64,000 bases of DNA from Anoxybacteroides tepidamans (GTDB taxonomy: Bacteria > Bacillota > Bacilli > Bacillales > Anoxybacillaceae), in assembly GCF_014201465.1 (NCBI RefSeq), contig NZ_JACHEP010000001.1:352833-416832 (forward strand). Direction: 5' to 3'. The stretch's first letter is position 1. Every line of letters begins with the position of its first letter. The notes beneath the pieces were generated by a model. The model had not been told where the DNA came from and did no database searches. It was given only the letters and a program-made list of their open reading frames with translations. Below, piece by piece: positions 1 through 7,936 of this stretch. The translations under genes were made by a program, and so were the position numbers.

Positions 1-781
1 CGATCCAGCGCATGGCATGTGTAATGCGCCCTGTGCCAAGCCTCAGCTGCGCTAGCTTAAACCCTTCTCCTCTCGGTCCGAGCAAGTTTTCTTTCGGAAC
101 TCGACAATTCGTGTACCGGACTTCACAATGTCCCCCTGTAAAATGGTCACCAATAACTGGAATTTCGCGAACAATTTCAAACCCAGGATTGTCGTGCTCC
201 ACTATAAACAAACTAAATTGCTGATGAGGTGGGGCATCCGGATCAGTTTTGGCCACTACGATCGAAAAACTGGAGCCAACAGCTCCTGTCGTAAACCATT
301 TATGGGCATTAATCACCCATTCATCCCCATCAAGCACTGCTGTCGCTTTTAAAAGCCGCGGATCAGAACCGGATACTTCAGGTTCGGTCATGGCAAAGCA
401 CGAGCGAATGTCCCCATTGACAAGCGGGTATAAATATTTCCGTTTTTGCTCTTCCGTCCCTGCGTGCCATAATATTTCACTATTCCCTGCGTCCGGAGCC
501 ATGAAACCAAAAACGTAAGGCCCTACAGGACTACGTCCCACCACTTCAGATAACAATGCCAAAGACACAAGACCTAATCCTGATCCCCCCGCTTCTTTCG
601 GCATGTGTGCAGCCCAAAGCCCCATATCTTTGACTTTTTGTTGAAGCGGTTTCAAAATTTCTTCAGGCAGTCCACGATGCGGCACCATATACTTTTCACT
701 CGGATATACATATTCCTTCATAAAAGCTGTCACTTTTTCAAGCATTTCCTTTTGTTCAAACGATGGGCTGAAACTATACAC
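1..781 (-). CDS. acyl-CoA dehydrogenase, partial (3' end beyond window)
   Basis: FAD-dependent acyl-CoA dehydrogenase that would introduce the alpha-beta double bond in an acyl-CoA during beta-oxidation. The reverse strand is open for about 260 codons from a GTG at 781-779, preceded by GAGGAG. Visible family features: the N-terminal helical domain, then an MTEPEVSGSDP segment (the flavin/substrate-binding TEP..GSD motif), then a WVINAHKWFTTGA segment typical of the middle beta domain. The reading frame runs off the window edge before the C-terminal domain. It is divergent from the sigma54 activator downstream on the plus strand, and a -24/-12 promoter lies 45-60 bp upstream, so it probably belongs to the same fatty-acid regulon as the plus-strand SDR, ligase and transporter. 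Substrate chain length cannot be read from the sequence. Confidence 0.88.
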   Translation of the reverse strand, partial: MYSFSPSFEQKEMLEKVTAFMKEYVYPSEKYMVPHRGLPEEILKPLQQKVKDMGLWAAHMPKEAGGSGLGLVSLALLSEVVGRSPVGPYVFGFMAPDAGNSEILWHAGTEEQKRKYLYPLVNGDIRSCFAMTEPEVSGSDPRLLKATAVLDGDEWVINAHKWFTTGAVGSSFSIVVAKTDPDAPPHQQFSLFIVEHDNPGFEIVREIPVIGDHFTGGHCEVRYTNCRVPKENLLGPRGEGFKLAQLRLGTGRITHAMRWI

Positions 782-825
782 AATCGATCACTCCTCAACC
801 TTTTTGTTATTCATAAAAGTTTACA

Positions 826-841
826 TGCATGTTTCATGCCA
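826..841 (-). promoter_or_regulatory. sigma54 (-24/-12) promoter for the acyl-CoA dehydrogenase
   Basis: On the minus strand the sequence reads TTGGCATGAAACATGCAT. The invariant GG and GC are exactly 12 bases apart, as sigma54-RNA polymerase requires. It lies about 45 bp upstream of the GTG start. A sigma54 activator is encoded next door, which supports function. Confidence 0.75.
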
Positions 842-949
842 AACAAAATGATCTAAACCATCCATTTTTCGCACCAAGAAATGATGAAAAAAGTAATCAA
901 AAACATATATATAAAAATAAAAAATATTCTGTTTTATGGAGGGATAGTT

Positions 950-2374
950 ATTAACCATTTACATTCGGAGAAACTCCAAAAACATGTTCAAGATCTAAAC
1001 GAAAAAATCAAGGAACTACAAGAAAAAATAAACTTGTACGAGAAAGTCATCAATGCTAGCTATGATCCGATCTTTATAGCGGACAAAGATGGGTACGGAA
1101 TCAAAATGAACGAAGCATACACCCGAGTGACAGGCATAACAGAGGATCAATTAATCGGCCGCCATCTGAAAGACGTCGTTAAAGATGGGATTATATCCGA
1201 ATCAGTTTCGCTGAAAGTTCTAAAAGAAAAAAAACAGGTGACGATCATCCAACATGTAAACGGAAAGGAACTATTAGTCACCGGTAATCCAATTTTTGAT
1301 GACAAGGGAAACGTGTCTCATATTGTTACCAACCTACGAAATATATCAGCTCTAAAAAGCTTAGAAGCGGAATTAAGCAGAACAAAAGAACTCGCAAATA
1401 AATATTTACAAGAAATCAAGATTTATCAAAAAAAAGAAGATATGATCAGTCATGAAGGAGTAATTGCTAACAGTAGACAAATGTTAAACGTTATTAATTT
1501 GGTTCAAAAAATAACACCTTTTAATTCCACAGTCTTGTTGCTCGGAGAGTCTGGGGTTGGAAAAGAAGTAATCGCCAATCTCATTCAAAAATGGAGCACC
1601 CGTTCAAACAAACCGTTTATTAAAGTAAACTGTGCAGCTATCCCGAAGGAACTAATTGAATCTGAACTATTTGGATATGAGAAAGGAGCCTTTACCGGCG
1701 CTGACAGCAGAGGACGTCCAGGCTTATTTGAACAAGCACATACAGGAACAATCTTTCTAGATGAAATCGGGGAAATGCCACTGCAGCTTCAAGGAAAACT
1801 GCTAAGAGTATTGCAAGAATTCGAAGTGACGAGAATCGGTGGTCGACGAACGATTAAAATTGACGTTCGCGTCATATCGGCCACAAATAAAGATTTGGAA
1901 TCTTTAGTCAAACGGGGTGAATTTCGCGAAGACCTTTACTATAGGTTGAACATTATTCCGATTAAAATTCCTCCGTTGCGTAAACGTCAAGAAGACATCC
2001 CTCTACTCGCCAATTACTTTTTAGATCAGGCAAATCAAAAATACCATCTTAACAAACAGCTAACAGACGATGCTTTGCTTGCAATGAAGGCGTATGCATG
2101 GCCTGGAAATGTCCGAGAAATGCAAAACTTGATTGAACGGCTTGTCATTACAACGGAAGCGGATGACATCACAGCTTCTCATTTGCCCTTTTCCAATCAA
2201 ACTGCATTTGTTCCACAGCCTATACAAAAAAAAATGAAAGAAGTGCTGCAAGATATAGAAAGAGAAATGATTTTGAAAGCGATTTCTGAATATAAAACGA
2301 CAAGAAAAGCAGCCGAAGTGCTTGGCATTAGCCAATCCGCCCTCGTCAAAAAAATGCAGCGGTTAGGTATATAA
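950..2374 (+). CDS. sigma54-dependent transcriptional activator (PAS-AAA+-Fis)
   Basis: Bacterial enhancer-binding protein that would remodel sigma54-RNA polymerase by ATP hydrolysis. The frame is open from an ATG at 881 (497 codons; numbering here is from that ATG). A PAS sensor spans about 50-155. The AAA+ domain has Walker A GESGVGKE at 222-229, the sigma54-contacting GAFTGA at 269-274 and a Walker B ending in FLDEIGE at about 291-299. A Fis-type helix-turn-helix (RKAAEVLGISQSALVKK) is C-terminal. The ATG at 881 has no ribosome binding site and is followed by a lysine/isoleucine-rich stretch. GGAGGG at 938-943 instead points to initiation near an ATT at 950 (NHLHSEKL...), which would be a rare start codon; I chose that. 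Divergent sigma54 promoters on both sides suggest it controls the acyl-CoA dehydrogenase and the SDR-ligase-AtoE operon. A longer paralogue lies at 28856-30541. The ligand is unknown. Confidence 0.88.
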   Translation: MNHLHSEKLQKHVQDLNEKIKELQEKINLYEKVINASYDPIFIADKDGYGIKMNEAYTRVTGITEDQLIGRHLKDVVKDGIISESVSLKVLKEKKQVTIIQHVNGKELLVTGNPIFDDKGNVSHIVTNLRNISALKSLEAELSRTKELANKYLQEIKIYQKKEDMISHEGVIANSRQMLNVINLVQKITPFNSTVLLLGESGVGKEVIANLIQKWSTRSNKPFIKVNCAAIPKELIESELFGYEKGAFTGADSRGRPGLFEQAHTGTIFLDEIGEMPLQLQGKLLRVLQEFEVTRIGGRRTIKIDVRVISATNKDLESLVKRGEFREDLYYRLNIIPIKIPPLRKRQEDIPLLANYFLDQANQKYHLNKQLTDDALLAMKAYAWPGNVREMQNLIERLVITTEADDITASHLPFSNQTAFVPQPIQKKMKEVLQDIEREMILKAISEYKTTRKAAEVLGISQSALVKKMQRLGI

Positions 2375-2400
2375 TTCGGCTGATTCATATTTTCATCTAT

Positions 2401-2416
2401 GATTCTTTTCGGAATC
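2401..2416. promoter_or_regulatory. candidate activator-binding inverted repeat (UAS)
   Basis: GATTC and GAATC form a 16-bp inverted repeat with 6 bases between the arms. Its centre is about 75 bp upstream of the -24 element, the usual range for enhancer-binding protein sites. The site at 28734-28749 near the second activator has the same geometry (5-N6-5). Function is inferred from position only. Confidence 0.4.
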
Positions 2417-2478
2417 ACTTTTTATCGCCGGAAATAGCATGTTTAACAACATTATGAACTTTTTTAAATAGTTTATCA

Positions 2479-2495
2479 TTGGCATACAAATTGCA
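2479..2495 (+). promoter_or_regulatory. sigma54 (-24/-12) promoter of the SDR-ligase-transporter operon
   Basis: TTGGCATACAAATTGCA has GG (2481-2482) and GC (2493-2494) 12 bases apart, a very good match to the sigma54 consensus. It lies in the 176-bp gap between the activator gene and the SDR start, about 55 bp before the ATG. Confidence 0.85.
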
Positions 2496-2550
2496 TTTAA
2501 ATTTGGATGAATTTACTTTTAATTTTTGAGTATTAAAAAGGAGGTAATTT

Positions 2551-3324
2551 ATGGATATCAGTCAATTTCCTTCTTTTCGGCTAGACAAAAAAATTGCACT
2601 TGTAACCGGTGGAAGCAAAGGCATCGGTCTAGCGATGGCATGCGCTTTAGGGTTACATGGGGCAAATGTCGTCATTGCCAGCCGAAATGTGGGCGATTTA
2701 AAAAAGGTGACAGAAGAAATGAGCAGAAAAGGATTATCGTTTTCATGGATCCAAGCGGATGTCACTGATAAGGAAAGCGTCCAGCTTATGATTGAGCAAA
2801 TCATTCAACAATACGGTCGTCTCGACATCTTAGTGAATAACGCTGGGATGAATATTAGAAAGCCGCTGGTCGAAATCGAGGAAGAAGAGTGGGATCAAGT
2901 CTTAAATACGAACCTAAAAGGCATCTTTCTCGTCGGTCAGGCAGTCGCCAAACAGATGATAAAACAAGGAAATGGAAAGATCATTAATATCTCTTCTATA
3001 TTCGGTGGGGTCGGAATGCCGTTTCAAACGAGCTACGCCGCCAGTAAGGGGGGCATCAATCAATTAACGAAAGTGTGGGCCAGTGAGCTCTCCCCTTATA
3101 ACATCAATGTGAACGCCATCGCTCCTGCCTATATTAAAACTCCAATGACCGGCGCTTGGCTTCAAGATGAAGAACGGTACCAAGAAATCGTTAAAAATAC
3201 GATGCTCAATCGTATTGGCGAGCCCGAAGATGTGGCCGGCCCGGTCGTCTTCCTTGCCTCTGATGCCGCAAATTATATAACAGGGCACATCTTGTATGTT
3301 GACGGCGGCTGGACAGCTAAATAA
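2551..3324 (+). CDS. SDR family NAD(P)-dependent oxidoreductase
   Basis: Classical short-chain dehydrogenase of 257 residues, oxidising or reducing an alcohol/ketone with NAD(P). The Rossmann motif TGGSKGIG is at 19-26, NNAG at 96-99, the catalytic serine in NISSI near 148-149 and the catalytic pair Y162-x3-K166 in SYAASK. The start is fixed by AAAGGAGG seven to eight bases upstream. It is the first gene after the sigma54 promoter and lies 26 bp before the acyl-CoA ligase, so they are probably co-transcribed. Overall it resembles gluconate-5-dehydrogenase / 3-oxoacyl reductase-like SDRs. In this context a 3-hydroxyacyl or hydroxy-fatty-acid substrate is plausible but is inference. Confidence 0.88.
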   Translation: MDISQFPSFRLDKKIALVTGGSKGIGLAMACALGLHGANVVIASRNVGDLKKVTEEMSRKGLSFSWIQADVTDKESVQLMIEQIIQQYGRLDILVNNAGMNIRKPLVEIEEEEWDQVLNTNLKGIFLVGQAVAKQMIKQGNGKIINISSIFGGVGMPFQTSYAASKGGINQLTKVWASELSPYNINVNAIAPAYIKTPMTGAWLQDEERYQEIVKNTMLNRIGEPEDVAGPVVFLASDAANYITGHILYVDGGWTAK

Positions 3325-3350
3325 CCATTATTAAAAAATGGAGGGATTCG

Positions 3351-4949
3351 ATGATTACGGAAGGGCGGTTATACGGGCGAACAGTAAAAATGTTTGCTGA
3401 AAGACCAGCGAATGTATACGAAATGCTGGCCCATTCGGCCGCAACATTTCCGACAAACGAAGCGTTGATCAAAGGAGAGACACGGCTCAATTATACAGAA
3501 CTAAAACAACTCACAGACACCTTGGCCAACAACTTAATGGAGAAACAAATCAAAAAAGGCGACCGCATCGCACTATTGCTTGGCAATGAAATAGAATTCG
3601 TACTGACCGTGCTGGCCTGTGCGAAAATTGGCGCCATTTTCGTGCCGCTGAATACGAAGCTCACAGCCAGCGAGTTAATATATATGATGACAAACGCCGG
3701 GACGAAGATGCTGATCACCAACAGCCTGCTTGTAAAACCGTTGGAAGACTGGCTCATACAAAGCCAATTCATCCAATATTGCTATTTAACTGACGATCAG
3801 CAGCCAGCAAAACGCATGTATTCATTTAAAGATGAACTGCTAAAAGAAACGCCGGGCAGTGAACACCCATATACGTCCCCATCTGAAACAGAGCCACTGT
3901 ACATTATGTACACTTCCGGAACAACCGGACTTCCAAAAGGGGCCGTCGGCAGCCATATTAACGCCATTCATAGCTGCCTGAGCTATAGACACGTTTTACA
4001 AACCGACCATACCGTACGCACTTTAGTCGCCATTCCGCTTTTCCATGTAACCGGCTTGATCGGTCAGCTTCTCCATATGATGTTAGTAGGCGGAACGGTC
4101 GTCCTGATGGAACGTTACCAGACCGAAACGGCCATTCGGTTAATCAATCAGGAAAAGATTACATTTTTATTTAACGTGCCGACCATCTATATCATGATGA
4201 TGTCACATCCGTTATTTAACGCGTTCTCCTATGATTTCGTGCGAATTGTTGCCTACGGCGGGGCCCCGATGTCTAAAGAAACAATCATCCAGTTAAAACG
4301 CTGCTTCCCGAACGCTTTCATGCATAACGCCTATGGCGCCACTGAAACAACTTCGCCGACAACGATCATGCCTAAACACTATTCTGAAGAAAAAACAAAT
4401 TCTGTCGGATTGCCTGTTCCAGTTGCCGACTTAAGAATCGTAAGTGAAGATGGCGCTGACTGCGGACCGGGCGAAATCGGCGAACTGTATATTAAGGGGC
4501 CGATGGTCATCAAAGAATATTGGAACAACAAAGAAGCAAACCTTTCTTCCTTTACCGAGGACGGCTATTGGAAATCTGGCGATATTTCCTGTATAGACCA
4601 AGATGGTTTTGTTTATATTATGGACCGAAAAAAAGACGTCATCAATCGCGGCGGTGAAAAAATTTATTCAATTGAGATTGAAAATATTTTATATGCCCAT
4701 CCGAAAATTCTCGAAGCTGCAGTAATAGGAGTTAAAGACCCTTTGTTTGGAGAAGAGATAAAAGCTTATATTGTTAAAAGACCAGGAGAAGAACTAACAG
4801 AGGAAGAGGTAATCATCTTTGCTCACAAGCACCTTCCAAAATTTAAAGTTCCGAAACAAATTGAATTTATTGAAGAACTTCCTCGAAATCCAGGAGGAAA
4901 AATTTTAAAAAAGAAACTGATTGAAATGTCTCCAGAAAATAACCAATAA
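3351..4949 (+). CDS. acyl-CoA synthetase (AMP-forming)
   Basis: Class I adenylate-forming ligase of 532 residues that activates a carboxylic acid to its acyl-CoA through an acyl-AMP. The P-loop YTSGTTGLPKG is at about 187-197, the A5-type YGATE motif is near 329-333, GYWKSGD marks the ATP ribose-binding region, DRKKDVINRGGEKI is the hinge, and the C-terminal PGGKILKK carries the catalytic lysine. The start has GGAGGG seven bases upstream. It lies between the SDR and an AtoE-type transporter, so it probably activates the imported fatty acid before beta-oxidation by the divergent acyl-CoA dehydrogenase. Chain-length preference cannot be read from the sequence. Confidence 0.9.
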   Translation: MITEGRLYGRTVKMFAERPANVYEMLAHSAATFPTNEALIKGETRLNYTELKQLTDTLANNLMEKQIKKGDRIALLLGNEIEFVLTVLACAKIGAIFVPLNTKLTASELIYMMTNAGTKMLITNSLLVKPLEDWLIQSQFIQYCYLTDDQQPAKRMYSFKDELLKETPGSEHPYTSPSETEPLYIMYTSGTTGLPKGAVGSHINAIHSCLSYRHVLQTDHTVRTLVAIPLFHVTGLIGQLLHMMLVGGTVVLMERYQTETAIRLINQEKITFLFNVPTIYIMMMSHPLFNAFSYDFVRIVAYGGAPMSKETIIQLKRCFPNAFMHNAYGATETTSPTTIMPKHYSEEKTNSVGLPVPVADLRIVSEDGADCGPGEIGELYIKGPMVIKEYWNNKEANLSSFTEDGYWKSGDISCIDQDGFVYIMDRKKDVINRGGEKIYSIEIENILYAHPKILEAAVIGVKDPLFGEEIKAYIVKRPGEELTEEEVIIFAHKHLPKFKVPKQIEFIEELPRNPGGKILKKKLIEMSPENNQ

Positions 4950-5031
4950 ATGGGATGATTATTGTTTCAAAGTTTTGAAAGCGTTATCAGTTCAAGGGAA
5001 AAATTTAATAAAACAAGGAGGTTTAAAAAAT

Positions 5032-6405
5032 ATGGAAATGAAAACACAGACAAGTATGCGAACAAACCATAAAGAAAATCATCCTCTTTCAAAATTAGCT
5101 CTCTTTTTTGCTAAAATCGCTGAGAAGTGGTTACCTGACGCATTTGTATTCGCTGTCGTTCTTACGATCATCACTTTTTTAGGCGGTATCATTATCAATA
5201 AAAAAAGTCCTATTGATATGGTTAGTTATTGGGGAGATGGTTTTTGGAGTTTATTAACATTCACAGCCCAGATCATCACTACTTTTGTGATGAGTTATGC
5301 TTTGGCATTAACCAAACCGGTTTCCCGCTTTCTCGAAAATATAGCCGGCAAATGCAAAACTCCCAACTCAGCCATATTGCTTGTAACATTTACTTCATTA
5401 GCTGCCTCATTAATTAGCTGGGCTTTCGGGCTGGTAGTTGCAGGAATTATTGCAAAGCTTGTTGCAAAAAAGGTTCGGGATATTGATTACCGTGTGCTTG
5501 TTGCTGCTGGCTATTCTGGGTTTGTTATATGGGAAGGAGGTCTTTCATCCTCCCCAGCCTTGTTTGTAGCTACAAAAAATCATGTATTTCAAGATCAAAT
5601 CGGTATTATTCCAACTTCAGAAACTATATTCTCTGCTCTTAATATAGCGATTGTAACGGTTATTTTCTTTACATTGCCTTTCATCATGAAATTCATACAT
5701 CCAGTAAGAAAAGAAGAACGCTTAATTATTGACACAACTTTATTAAATGATTCCGTTGATGACGAAGAACATAAACAGACGAATTTTGTTAATGATAAAT
5801 TAGAAAAAAGCCGCATCATTACAGCAATGGGCGGGATTCTAGGATTAGCCTATTTAATCATCCATTTTTCTAAAAACGGATTTTCGCTTGATTTAAATAC
5901 TGTAAACATGCTATTTTTAACATCTGTCCTTTTGCTGTTTGGAAATGTAAAGGAGCTCGGAAAAGGGTTAATTAAATCAAGTAATAGCGTTGGGCAATTT
6001 GTTTTGCAATATCCTTTTTATGCAGGGATTATGGGAATGATTTCTGCATCCGGTTTGGCAGAGTGGTTATCCAACTTATTTATAAAATTCTCGACTAGTT
6101 CAACACTTCCGTTATTTACGTTTTGGGCAGCAGGACTTTTGAACATGTTTATCCCATCTGGTGGTGGTCAATGGGCCGTACAAGCGCCTATTGCTATTCC
6201 AGCTGCGTTAGAAATGGGAACTGATCCTGCTAAAATAGTCATGGCAATCGCTTGGGGAGACGCATGGACTAATATGATTCAGCCTTTTTGGGCAATCCCT
6301 CTCCTTGCTATTGCAGGTCTTAGAATCAGAGACATCATGGGATTTACTACTATAACACTAATTTATACAGGTATAGTTATTTCTGTATTTATGCTGATTT
6401 TATAA
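5032..6405 (+). CDS. short-chain fatty acid transporter, AtoE family
   Basis: Integral membrane protein of 457 residues with about ten hydrophobic segments, matching the AtoE/short-chain fatty acid transporter family. The frame is open upstream into the ligase gene, but AAGGAGG followed by ATG at 5032 sets the start (MEMKTQTS). Hallmarks are the N-terminal WLPDAFVFAVVLTI helix and the PSGGGQWAVQAP and WGDAWTNMIQPFWAIP segments near the C-terminus. It is the third gene of the sigma54-driven operon. E. coli atoE is also in a sigma54-dependent operon controlled by an activator (AtoC), so the pairing of transporter and regulator type is conserved in logic. Confidence 0.88.
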   Translation: MEMKTQTSMRTNHKENHPLSKLALFFAKIAEKWLPDAFVFAVVLTIITFLGGIIINKKSPIDMVSYWGDGFWSLLTFTAQIITTFVMSYALALTKPVSRFLENIAGKCKTPNSAILLVTFTSLAASLISWAFGLVVAGIIAKLVAKKVRDIDYRVLVAAGYSGFVIWEGGLSSSPALFVATKNHVFQDQIGIIPTSETIFSALNIAIVTVIFFTLPFIMKFIHPVRKEERLIIDTTLLNDSVDDEEHKQTNFVNDKLEKSRIITAMGGILGLAYLIIHFSKNGFSLDLNTVNMLFLTSVLLLFGNVKELGKGLIKSSNSVGQFVLQYPFYAGIMGMISASGLAEWLSNLFIKFSTSSTLPLFTFWAAGLLNMFIPSGGGQWAVQAPIAIPAALEMGTDPAKIVMAIAWGDAWTNMIQPFWAIPLLAIAGLRIRDIMGFTTITLIYTGIVISVFMLIL

Positions 6406-6440
6406 TCAGGATGAACATCTAGTATTCAAATTTAAGGATC

Positions 6441-6470
6441 GCTACCCAAAAACGAGCGTTTTTGGGTAGC
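6441..6470 (+). terminator. perfect 14-bp hairpin after the transporter operon
   Basis: GCTACCCAAAAACG and its exact complement are separated by two bases, 36 bp after the transporter stop. A/T runs lie inside the stem rather than after it, so it is an atypical intrinsic terminator. It could instead be an mRNA 3'-end stabiliser or a mark left by the adjacent insertion sequence. Confidence 0.5.
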
Positions 6471-6548
6471 CGTAACCGTAAGCAAAAAACTATATAACTG
6501 TAGATGAGCAAATTTACTAACACAAATTTACAACCAAACAAAAAAGAA

Positions 6549-6616
6549 GACATGAACCCGATTCCTTGGTTAGAATAGATGTGCCACCAAACCATTCACA
6601 CAAGGAGGTTCATGTC
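6549..6616 (+). promoter_or_regulatory. inverted repeat masking the transposase RBS
   Basis: GACATGAACC at 6549-6558 pairs perfectly with GGTTCATGTC at 6607-6616. The right arm overlaps the end of the AAGGAGG ribosome binding site just before the ATG at 6619. Transcripts entering from outside would contain both arms and hide the RBS, the fold-back protection known from IS10 and IS50. Confidence 0.55.
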
Positions 6617-6618
6617 TC

Positions 6619-7799
6619 ATGAATAGATTAGCACATCATCAAGGAATCCACAAGTTTTTGACGATGTTGGGGTGGGCACTTTATTTCTCAAAACCTGTCA
6701 TGAAGCATCTCGTTCATCTTGTGGATGCGATGATAACCAAGGGATTTTCGGGAACACTGACCGATCTACATCATGGGAGTTTTCATCCGAACCATCGCAC
6801 AACACTCAGCCATTTTTTCACGAAAAGCCCGTGGGACGAAGAAATATTGCTTCGCAAACTCCAACACTGGGTGCTTCATCGTGTCGAATGCAGCGCGAAA
6901 CGAGAGAATCAACCCATTTTTGTTTCGATCGATGATACGATTTGCCAAAAAACAAAGCCCTCGTCACGGGCAACACACGCGATCCAAGGGTGTGATTGGC
7001 ATTATTCTCACGCGAATAAAAAGTCTGTCTGGGACATTCTCTCGTTTGGCTCATGGTTCATACGATGACTCAAGCGTTTCCTTTTGCCTTTCGCCTCTAT
7101 GACAAGAAGGCTGGGAAAAGCAAAGGGGAACTCGCGATGGAGATGCTTTCTTCTTTAGATATACGCCAACCCGTTTATGTGCTCATGGACTCTTGGTATC
7201 CATCGAAAGCCCTCGTGGGAGCCTGCTTGAAAAAAGGGTTCCACGTCATCGCGATGCTGAAGACGAATCGGATTCTCTATCCAAAAGGGACGGCAATCCA
7301 AGCAAAGGAATTTGCCAAATCTATCGAGTCACGGGATACCCGCCTCGTCACGGTGGGAGAAGAGCGTTATCGAGTGTATCGCTACGAAGGTGCTCTGAAC
7401 GGTCTCAAGGATGCAGTGATGCTCCTCGCTTGGAAAGCGGATCAACCGATGACATCGGAACATCTTCATTGCGTTTTGAGCACGGATCGCGAGCTGAGCG
7501 ATGAAGACATCCTGCGCTACTACGCTGAGCGTTGGTCGATCGAATGTTTTTTCCGTCAGGCAAAAGACCAACTGAAGCTCGATGGGTACCGCGTTCGTCA
7601 AGTTCGTGCGGTGAAACGGTATTGGATTTTGGTACAACTGACTTATGTATACAGCATGTTCGAGTCCAACAGCGATTTTTCGAATGGGCTCGACCTTCTC
7701 CGAACGAAGAAAGCCAACAGTATGGTCGAATTTATCTACAGCGCAGCAAAACAAAATATTCCCATTGATGCCGTGAAAAAACAGCTCCACGTGGCATAA
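6619..7799 (+). pseudogene. IS4/IS701-like transposase, frameshifted
   Basis: DDE transposase broken by one frameshift near 7031. The first frame runs to a stop at 7068 and the second continues to 7799. Adding one G to the GGG at about 7031 restores a continuous VWGHSLVWLMVHTMTQ reading. The catalytic residues are visible: D in FVSIDDT, D in VLMDSWY and E in WSIECFFRQAK, so the protein would otherwise be complete (about 393 residues). The start is fixed by AAGGAGG. The frameshift is in a G run, so it may be real inactivation or a sequencing error; programmed frameshifting is less likely because the site lacks an obvious slippery heptamer. Confidence 0.8.
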
Positions 7800-7874
7800 G
7801 GGGTACCCTGTTTGTCTCTTTTTATATGGTATTATTGTTATAAAAATTGCTCAACTACAGTAAATAATAAAAAT

Positions 7875-7936
7875 TCAGGGAATTCCGCTGTTTTGTTGTA
7901 TAATAAGGGCATGAAAACAACAGCGAAATTCCCTGA
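7875..7936 (+). promoter_or_regulatory. inverted repeat spanning promoter and start of the IS66 transposase
   Basis: TCAGGGAATTCCGCTGTT (7875-7892) pairs with AACAGCGAAATTCCCTGA (7919-7936) with one mismatch. TATAAT (7899-7904), AAGGG and the ATG at 7911 lie in the loop. The arrangement resembles the fold-back of the neighbouring element. Confidence 0.5.

Larger units (their letters stand above)
6498..7860 (+). mobile_element. IS4/IS701-like insertion sequence
   Basis: The ends are CTGTAGATGAGCAAATTT at 6498 and, on the opposite strand, CTGTAGTTGAGCAATTTT ending at 7860, about 18-bp imperfect terminal inverted repeats. The 1.36-kb element carries one transposase gene. Both flanks show TAA directly outside the repeats, a possible short target duplication. 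It abuts an IS66 element on its right. Confidence 0.75.
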
